Positions 58,570 through 64,000 of a DNA stretch of 64,000 nucleotides are shown one piece after another (position 1 is the first letter of the stretch; every line of letters begins with the position of its first letter). A model generated the notes under the pieces. The model did no database searches. It was not told the origin of the DNA and worked only from the letters and a program-made list of their open reading frames with translations. The DNA is from Pseudomonas pergaminensis (lineage in GTDB: Bacteria; Pseudomonadota; Gammaproteobacteria; Pseudomonadales; Pseudomonadaceae). A program made the position numbers and the translations under genes. Location: the NCBI RefSeq assembly GCF_024112395.2, contig NZ_CP078013.2:682001-746000 (forward strand). Direction: 5' to 3'.

Positions 58570-59637
58570 ATGCTGGACTGGAAAAACCGTGCAGGCAGTG
58601 CCAAAGGCCCCGCCCCTGAGCCCAAGTCGGCCAACCGCAGCTATCTTCGTACCGTGCTGATGAGCCGTGCCGTGCTCAGCGTGCTCGGCCTGTACCTGTT
58701 GGTCACCGGCGCCCTGGGCTGGTACTGGAGCGAAGAGCCGGCGCTGTTTCCGGTCCAGCAGAACGCACAGATTGCCGCCGAAAAAGACGGCAAGCAGATG
58801 GTGGTGGGCTTTACCACCGTCGAAACCCTCAAGACCGTGGTCGGCACCCTGCTGAACAAACCCGGTGGCTACATTTCCAACGACCGCTTCCCGCCTGGCC
58901 TGTGGATGGACAATATGCCGAGCTGGGAATACGGCGTGCTGGTGCAGGTGCGTGACCTGACCCGCGCCCTGCGTAAAGACTTTGCCCGTTCGCAGTCGCA
59001 GTCGGCCGAAGACGCTGATCTGGCCAAGGCCGAGCCACGCTTCAACTTCGACAACAAGAGCTGGGTGCTGCCGTCCAGCGAGTCCGAGTACCAGGAAGGC
59101 ATCAATTCCCTGAGCCGCTATGAAGCGCGTTTGTCCGACCCGAATCAGAAGGGCGCGCTGTTTTATGCGCGTGCCGACAACCTGAACAACTGGCTGGGCG
59201 ATGTCGCTACCCGCCTGGGTTCGCTGTCGCAACGCCTGTCCGCCAGCGTTGGCCGGGTAAAGCTCAACACCGCACTGAAAACCGAAGCGCTGGCGCCGGG
59301 TGAGGTGCCGCAGGTCGATGAAGAAGTGGTGGAAACCCCATGGATGCAGATCGACAACGTGTTCTACGAAGCCCGTGGCCAGGCTTGGGCGCTGTCGCAC
59401 CTGCTGCGCGCCATCGAAGTCGACTTTGCCGACGTGCTGGCCAAGAAAAACGCCACCGTCAGCGTGCGCCAGATCATTCGTGAGCTGGAAGCCTCGCAAG
59501 AGCCGGTTTGGAGTCCTATGATTCTCAACGGCAGTGGCTTCGGCGTGTTGGCGAACCACTCGCTGGTGATGGCCAACTATATTTCCCGGGCAAACGCTGC
59601 AGTGATCGACTTGCGTCAGCTACTCAACCAGGGTTGA
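58570..59637 (+). CDS. DUF2333 membrane-anchored protein
   Basis: A 355-residue protein with ribosome site AAAGGATATCGCC before the ATG at 58570. One N-terminal TM helix (MSRAVLSVLGLYLLVTGALG) precedes a periplasmic domain rich in conserved Trp/Pro segments: GFTTVETLKTVVGTLLNKPG, NDRFPPGLWMDNMPSWEYGV and YEARGQAWALSHLLRAIEVD. Matches PA4842 by position. Function is unknown. The stop overlaps the nudix start (TGATG), implying co-translation. Confidence 0.9.
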   Translation: MLDWKNRAGSAKGPAPEPKSANRSYLRTVLMSRAVLSVLGLYLLVTGALGWYWSEEPALFPVQQNAQIAAEKDGKQMVVGFTTVETLKTVVGTLLNKPGGYISNDRFPPGLWMDNMPSWEYGVLVQVRDLTRALRKDFARSQSQSAEDADLAKAEPRFNFDNKSWVLPSSESEYQEGINSLSRYEARLSDPNQKGALFYARADNLNNWLGDVATRLGSLSQRLSASVGRVKLNTALKTEALAPGEVPQVDEEVVETPWMQIDNVFYEARGQAWALSHLLRAIEVDFADVLAKKNATVSVRQIIRELEASQEPVWSPMILNGSGFGVLANHSLVMANYISRANAAVIDLRQLLNQG

Positions 59638-60176
59638 TGATGGACGCTACTCAAAAGGAGGTCGCACACCGCGCGGCTTCCGATGCTGAACTGATCTGCT
59701 GGGTCGACGAGCGGGACACCCTGCTCGGCACCCTCGTCAGGTCCGACCTGCGCCAGCGCGGCCTGATTGGCCGTTGCACTTTTATCTTCCTGTTCAACTC
59801 CCGTGGCGAGCTGTGTGTGCATCGGCGCACGCTGAGCAAAGCCATGTATCCAGGGTTCTGGGACACGGCGGCGGGTGGAATGGTAGCGGCGGGTGAATCC
59901 TATTCACTGTCGGCCGCCCGCGAGCTGGAGGAAGAACTGGGCGTCAGCGGAGTGGAGTTGGTCGAGCACGACCATTTCTATTTCGAGGATGGCGACAGCC
60001 GGCTCTGGTGTAAATCCTACTCTGCCGTCTGGGATGGGCCACTGCGCCTGCAGCCGGAAGAGGTCATGGAAGCGCGCTTTTTACCTATCGAAACCGTCCT
60101 GCAGGAGGCCGAACAAAAGCCTTACTGCCCGGACGCCCAAGAGGGGTTGCGGCGCTATCTGGCGTTGCGTCGCTAA
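59637..60176 (+). CDS. NUDIX hydrolase
   Basis: A 179-residue hydrolase. The ATG at 59637 overlaps the preceding stop; an ATG at 59640 is equally possible. It has a full Nudix box, GMVAAGESYSLSAARELEEE followed by LG (G-x5-E-x7-REL-x-EE-x-G), and an IDI/YfcD-like N-terminus (ELICWVDERDTLLGTLVRSD, RGELCVHRRTLSKAMYPGFW). Relatives hydrolyse nucleoside-diphosphate-linked compounds; the substrate here is not known. Downstream of DUF2333, as PA4841. Confidence 0.93.
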   Translation: MMDATQKEVAHRAASDAELICWVDERDTLLGTLVRSDLRQRGLIGRCTFIFLFNSRGELCVHRRTLSKAMYPGFWDTAAGGMVAAGESYSLSAARELEEELGVSGVELVEHDHFYFEDGDSRLWCKSYSAVWDGPLRLQPEEVMEARFLPIETVLQEAEQKPYCPDAQEGLRRYLALRR

Positions 60177-60204
60177 AGTTGCATAAATTGGCGCCATTTG
60201 GCTC

Positions 60205-60233
60205 TTAGCAAGTCGGCTTTTTGTGGTTACACT
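60205..60233 (+). promoter_or_regulatory. Candidate sigma-70 promoter of sui1
   Basis: TTAGCA (60205-60210), a 17-base spacer and TACACT (60228-60233) match the -35/-10 consensus at four of six positions each, with TG upstream of the -10 box (TTGTGGTTACACT). Confidence 0.4.
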
Positions 60234-60247
60234 GCGCGACTTTTCAC

Positions 60248-60269
60248 CCGAACCGCCTTGGCGGTTCGG
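60248..60269 (+). other. Perfect 10-base hairpin in the sui1 leader
   Basis: CCGAACCGCC (60248-60257), TT, GGCGGTTCGG (60260-60269). No T-run follows. It lies about 90 bases before sui1 and just after the candidate promoter, so it would be in the 5' leader; otherwise it is a weak terminator of the nudix gene. Confidence 0.5.
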
Positions 60270-60357
60270 TAGCGCTGCCCCTGCCTGAGTGGGGCTTCGC
60301 GGTCGACAACCTCTTCGAAGGTGTCGATCAGTCTTTGTCCTCCCAAGAGGATTGCCG

Positions 60358-60729
60358 GTGGCCAAAAAAGCCGCATCCTTCGCCGCCCTTGGTGGCCTGG
60401 TATTTTCCACCGACGCAGGTCGACACTGCCCGGACTGTCGTCAGCCCGTGGATTCGTGTACCTGCAAACAGACCCTGCTCCCTGAAGGCGACGGTATTGC
60501 CCGCGTGCGACGCGAGAGCAAGGGCCGTGGCGGCAAGACGGTGACCACCATCACCGGCGTGCCGCTGGCCGAAGACGCGCTGAAGGAACTCGCCACTGCG
60601 CTGAAAAAGCGCTGCGGCACCGGTGGTGCGTTGAAAGACGGTGTCATCGAGATCCAGGGCGATCACGTCGAGCTACTGTTGGCCGAGCTGATCAAGCTCG
60701 GGTACAAGGCCAAGAAGTCCGGCGGCTGA
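60358..60729 (+). CDS. SUI1/YciH-family translation factor
   Basis: A 123-residue bacterial eIF1-like protein. The GTG start at 60358 (VAKKAASFAALGGLVFSTDA) has AGAGG seven bases upstream. The N-terminus carries a CPDCRQPVDSCTCKQ cysteine cluster that may bind zinc. The SUI1 fold covers VRRESKGRGGKTVTTITGVP through IQGDHVELLLAELIKLGYKA. YciH proteins act on start-codon fidelity under stress. Position equals PA4840, just before speA. Confidence 0.93.
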   Translation: MAKKAASFAALGGLVFSTDAGRHCPDCRQPVDSCTCKQTLLPEGDGIARVRRESKGRGGKTVTTITGVPLAEDALKELATALKKRCGTGGALKDGVIEIQGDHVELLLAELIKLGYKAKKSGG

Positions 60730-60872
60730 GAGCCTCTTCCCGACCTGTGTCTAAACTCTGTCCTGCGCGTGGGGTCCTACCTTGCACGCAGGCAAATCGT
60801 CATTTTCATTCTTTAGACTGCGCCAGCCTCAACCAGGGGCGGCGCTTTCGCCTTCATTTATAGGGGACTTCG

Positions 60873-62786
60873 ATGTCCGTACGACGCACACGCAAAGACG
60901 ATGGCAGCCAATGGACAGTTGCGGACAGCCGCAGTGTTTACGGGATTCGCCATTGGGGGGCCGGGTATTTCGCGATCAATGAAGCCGGTCGCGTAGAAGT
61001 CCGTCCGAACGGCCCGAACAGCACGCCGGTCGATCTGTACGAGCAAGTCGACGAGTTGCGTAAAAGCGGCCTTTCGCTGCCGCTGCTGGTGCGCTTCCCC
61101 GACATCCTGCAAGACCGCGTGCGCCAGCTCACCGGGGCATTCGATGCCAACATCGAACGCCTGGAATACCAGAGCAAGTACACCGCGCTGTACCCGATCA
61201 AGGTGAACCAGCAGGAAGCGGTGATCGAGAACATCATCGCCACCCAGAACGTGTCCATCGGCCTGGAAGCCGGCTCCAAGCCTGAGCTGCTGGCGGTATT
61301 GGCCCTGGCGCCGAAGGGCGGCACCATTGTCTGCAACGGTTACAAGGACCGTGAGTTCATCCGCCTCGCGCTGATGGGCCAGAAGCTCGGCCACAACGTG
61401 TTTATCGTGATCGAGAAAGAATCCGAAGTTGAGCTGGTGATCGAAGAGGCTGCCAGCCTCAAGGTCAAGCCACAGGTCGGCCTGCGCGTGCGCTTGTCGT
61501 CGCTGGCGTCGAGCAAGTGGGCAGACACCGGCGGTGAGAAGTCCAAGTTCGGCCTGTCGGCGGCGCAGTTGCTGTCCGTGGTCGAGCGCTTCCGCGCGGC
61601 GGGCCTGGACCAGGGCATCCGCCTGCTGCACTTCCACATGGGCTCGCAGATCGCCAACCTGGCCGACTACCAGCACGGCTTCAAGGAAGCCATCCGTTAC
61701 TACGGCGAGCTGCGCAACCTCGGCCTGCCGGTGGACCACATCGACGTGGGCGGTGGCCTGGGCGTGGACTACGACGGTACGCACTCGCGTAACGCCAGCT
61801 CGATCAACTACGACATGGACGACTACGCCGGCGTGGTCGTGGGCATGCTCAAGGAATTCTGCGACGCGCAGAGCCTGCCGCACCCGAACATCTTCTCTGA
61901 AAGCGGCCGTTCCCTGACCGCCCACCACGCCATGCTGGTGGTGCAGGTGACTGACGTCGAGAAACACAACGACGAAATCCCGACCATCGAAAACAAGGAA
62001 AGCCTGCCGGAAACCGTGCAATGGCTGGTGGACCTGCTGGGGCCGACCGACATCGAGATGGTCACCGAAACCTACTGGCGCGCCACTCACTACATGAGCG
62101 ACGTGGCCACCCAGTACGCCGACGGCAAACTGACCCTGGCCGAGAAAGCCCTGGCCGAGCAGTGCTACTTCGCCGTGTGCCGCCGCCTGCACAACTCGCT
62201 CAAGGCCCGTCAGCGCTCGCACCGCCAGGTGCTGGACGAGCTCAACGACAAGCTGGCCGACAAGTACATCTGCAACTTCTCGGTGTTCCAGAGCCTGCCG
62301 GACACCTGGGCCATCGGCCAGGTACTGCCAATCCTGCCGCTGCACCGCCTCGACGAAGAGCCGCTGCGCCGTGCCGTACTGCAAGACCTGACCTGCGACT
62401 CCGACGGCAAGATCAAGCAGTACGTCGACGAGCAGTCGATCGAGACCAGCCTGCCGGTGCACGGTTTGAACGAAGGAGAGGACTACCTGCTGGGCATCTT
62501 CCTGGTGGGGGCTTACCAGGAAATCCTCGGCGACATGCACAACCTGTTTGGTGACACCGACTCGGTGAACATCTACCAGCGTGAAGACGGTTCGGTGTAC
62601 AGCGCCGGGATCGAGACCCACGACACCATCGAAGACATGCTGCGCTACGTGCACTTGTCGCCGGAGGAGTTGATGACGCATTACCGTGACAAGTGTGCGA
62701 GCGCGAAGATCAGTGCGGCGGAGCGTACCCAGTTCCTGGATGCGCTGCGTTTGGGCCTGACACGGTCTTCGTACCTGTCCTCATAA
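60873..62786 (+). CDS. speA: Biosynthetic arginine decarboxylase
   Basis: PLP enzyme making agmatine from arginine for putrescine synthesis, 637 residues, with AGGGGACTTCG before the ATG at 60873. The PLP lysine is in [16 protein letters not shown]. It has the fold-type III barrel segments [20 protein letters not shown] and [20 protein letters not shown], the phosphate loop [17 protein letters not shown] and the C-terminal [19 protein letters not shown]. Long, Mg-dependent SpeA type rather than the inducible AdiA. Confidence 0.96.
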   Translation: MSVRRTRKDDGSQWTVADSRSVYGIRHWGAGYFAINEAGRVEVRPNGPNSTPVDLYEQVDELRKSGLSLPLLVRFPDILQDRVRQLTGAFDANIERLEYQSKYTALYPIKVNQQEAVIENIIATQNVSIGLEAGSKPELLAVLALAPKGGTIVCNGYKDREFIRLALMGQKLGHNVFIVIEKESEVELVIEEAASLKVKPQVGLRVRLSSLASSKWADTGGEKSKFGLSAAQLLSVVERFRAAGLDQGIRLLHFHMGSQIANLADYQHGFKEAIRYYGELRNLGLPVDHIDVGGGLGVDYDGTHSRNASSINYDMDDYAGVVVGMLKEFCDAQSLPHPNIFSESGRSLTAHHAMLVVQVTDVEKHNDEIPTIENKESLPETVQWLVDLLGPTDIEMVTETYWRATHYMSDVATQYADGKLTLAEKALAEQCYFAVCRRLHNSLKARQRSHRQVLDELNDKLADKYICNFSVFQSLPDTWAIGQVLPILPLHRLDEEPLRRAVLQDLTCDSDGKIKQYVDEQSIETSLPVHGLNEGEDYLLGIFLVGAYQEILGDMHNLFGDTDSVNIYQREDGSVYSAGIETHDTIEDMLRYVHLSPEELMTHYRDKCASAKISAAERTQFLDALRLGLTRSSYLSS

Positions 62787-62806
62787 CCGCGTACAACGTG
62801 CTCTTT

Positions 62807-62850
62807 GTGGTGAGCGAGCTTGCCTCGCGCGGGGCAAGCCCGCTCACCAC
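62807..62850. repeat. REP-type hairpin after speA
   Basis: GTGGTGAGCGAGCTTGCC (62807-62824) is inverted as GGCAAGCCCGCTCACCAC (62833-62850) with one mismatch. The GTGAGCGGGCTTGCC core is the one also used in the compound element at 41849-42014. It may terminate speA. Confidence 0.8.
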
Positions 62851-62884
62851 ATAAGTCGGTCTTCACAGGTCTAAGGGGTTGGCG

Positions 62885-63778
62885 ATGTCGAGAGTATTCT
62901 TGCAAGCGTTTACCCTGGCCGTCGTGGCATGCCTTGCGGCCTGTTCCCCCATCAATGTGCTCAACGCACTCACCCCTTCCAGCACGTTTACCAGAACCTC
63001 GGCCATCGCCTACGGCGATGATCCCCGCCAGAAACTCGATATCTACCGGCCTGCTCCTGCTATCTCCAACGCCCCCGTGGTGGTGTTCTTCTACGGCGGC
63101 AGCTGGAACAGCGGCTCCAGGGACGACTATGGTTTCGTCGGCGAAGCCCTGGCCTCACGCGGCATCGTGGTGGTGATCGCCGATTACCGGCTTTACCCGC
63201 AAGTGCGATATCCCGCGTTCCTCCAAGACAACGCCCACGCCGTTGCCTGGACCTATCAACACATCGCCGAACATGGTGGTGATCCCCGCCAGCTCTATGT
63301 AATGGGGCATAGCTCCGGCGCCTACAACGCGTCGATGCTGGCGCTGGATGCGCGTTGGCTGAAAGAGGTTGGCCTGACGCCGTCAATCTTCAAAGGCTGG
63401 ATCGGCCTGGCCGGCCCCTATGACTTCCTGCCGATTGAAAACCCTGAGGTGAAACCGGTGTTTTTCTTCCCCGATTCACCGCCGGATTCCCAGCCGATCA
63501 ACCACGTCAGCGCCAGCGCACCGCCGAGTCTGTTGATGGCCTCGACGGACGACAAGCTGGTCAACCCCATACGCAATACCGGCGGGTTGGCGGACAAGTT
63601 GCGGGCGGCAGGTGTTCCAGTGGAGGTGTTCTATTTTGGCAAGACCAATCACCAGACGCTGGTGGCTGCAATCGCTAAACCGCTGCGCTGGTTGGCACCG
63701 GTATTGGACCGGGCGACAGCGTTTATCCAAGCCACTGATCCTGCCGGTTCAAGCGCCAGGCAATCGCCCACAGAGTAA
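62885..63778 (+). CDS. Alpha/beta-hydrolase lipoprotein (carboxylesterase family)
   Basis: A 297-residue esterase-like protein. The ATG at 62885 has AAGGGG six bases upstream. A lipoprotein signal, AFTLAVVACLAACSPIN (lipobox LAAC), predicts membrane anchoring. Hydrolase features are VVVFFYGGSWNSGSRDDYGF (HGGG-like oxyanion region with Tyr in place of His), LYVMGHSSGAYNASMLALDA (nucleophile elbow GHSSG) and a late His in GKTNHQTLVAAI. Related to kynurenine formamidase/arylesterase (DUF-type BD-FAE) proteins. Substrate unknown. Its 3' end overlaps the convergent MATE gene. Confidence 0.88.
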   Translation: MSRVFLQAFTLAVVACLAACSPINVLNALTPSSTFTRTSAIAYGDDPRQKLDIYRPAPAISNAPVVVFFYGGSWNSGSRDDYGFVGEALASRGIVVVIADYRLYPQVRYPAFLQDNAHAVAWTYQHIAEHGGDPRQLYVMGHSSGAYNASMLALDARWLKEVGLTPSIFKGWIGLAGPYDFLPIENPEVKPVFFFPDSPPDSQPINHVSASAPPSLLMASTDDKLVNPIRNTGGLADKLRAAGVPVEVFYFGKTNHQTLVAAIAKPLRWLAPVLDRATAFIQATDPAGSSARQSPTE

Positions 63779-64000
63779 GGCTGCGCAAAGCCATGAACAG
63801 CAGGAAGGTGATCCACAGCCCGTGGTTACCCAAGGCCTGCAATGCCCAGGCGAATGGCAATGTCAGCAGCACCGTCAGCAGCATGCCGTTGCGCATTTCC
63901 CGCGCGCGGGTTGCGCCGATGAACAGGCCATCCAGCAGGTAACTCCACACCGCAATCAACGGCAGCACGGCCAGATAAGGCAGGTAGAGGTCGGCGGTTT
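63723..64000 (-). CDS. MATE-family efflux transporter, C-terminal end
   Basis: The last 92 residues of a gene running off the right edge: TADLYLPYLAVLPLIAVWSY, then LLDGLFIGATRAREMRNGML, two or three further hydrophobic helices and the end LNRQDQWLG. The GLFIGATRAREMRNGM loop is typical of the DinF branch of MATE transporters, which export drugs or organic cations using ion gradients. Converges on the esterase gene with a 56-base overlap. Confidence 0.85.
   Translation of the reverse strand, partial: TADLYLPYLAVLPLIAVWSYLLDGLFIGATRAREMRNGMLLTVLLTLPFAWALQALGNHGLWITFLLFMALRSLTLWAIAWRLNRQDQWLG

Overview
The window is high-GC Gram-negative chromosome, almost certainly from a Pseudomonas of the fluorescens group. 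The evidence is the gene content and order (speA-sui1-nudix-DUF2333-gcbA-ctpL-aroQ-accBC-prmA-dusB-fis-purHD-retS, and urtABCDE-ureDA-pat-ureBC), together with about a dozen copies of the characteristic fluorescens-group REP hairpins (GTGGGAGCGGGCTTGCTCG and variants). No rRNA, tRNA, CRISPR array, transposase or phage gene is visible.

Layout. 1-1.34 kb: the edge of an Hsp70-type chaperone gene and a divergent DnaJ-like cbpA with a heat-shock (sigma-32) promoter. 1.42-8.45 kb: one giant toxin/effector gene (about 2,340 residues) with an N-terminal dermonecrotic-toxin-like region, two duplicated leucine-rich-repeat arrays, an IpaH/SspH-type NEL ubiquitin-ligase domain and an unexpected C-terminal SET-like methyltransferase domain. 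Everything up to about 4.15 kb is peppered with single-base indels, most easily explained as sequence error at a contig end. 8.5-18.7 kb (minus strand): a complete urea import and hydrolysis system, urtABCDE then ureD, ureA, two acetyltransferases, ureB, ureC; the nickel-loading genes ureEFG are not in the window. 19.0-23.6 kb: a 1,534-residue accessory protein built from seven tandem modules of about 215 residues (DUF4329-like).

23.6-40.2 kb is a metal and cofactor block. It holds a TonB-dependent receptor plus ABC importer with a Zur-box-like palindrome (the PA2911-PA2914 arrangement), then a copper-acquisition operon (DUF2946, PCuAC chaperone, DUF2946, OprC-type receptor, PepSY membrane protein), then divergent cobalamin genes cobKL and cobGHIJ. 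40.4-41.8 kb: an unrecognised gene and a MarC-family membrane protein.

42.0-64 kb is conserved Pseudomonas backbone: retS (virulence/biofilm switch), purD, purH, fis, dusB, a DUF3426 zinc-ribbon protein, prmA, accC, accB, aroQ, a CtpL-like chemoreceptor, the diguanylate cyclase gcbA, DUF2333, a NUDIX hydrolase, sui1, speA, a lipoprotein esterase and the end of a MATE transporter. REP hairpins sit at most operon seams and also split the urt, ure and pur transcription units. The strongest candidates for new biology are the NEL+SET toxin and the seven-module protein.
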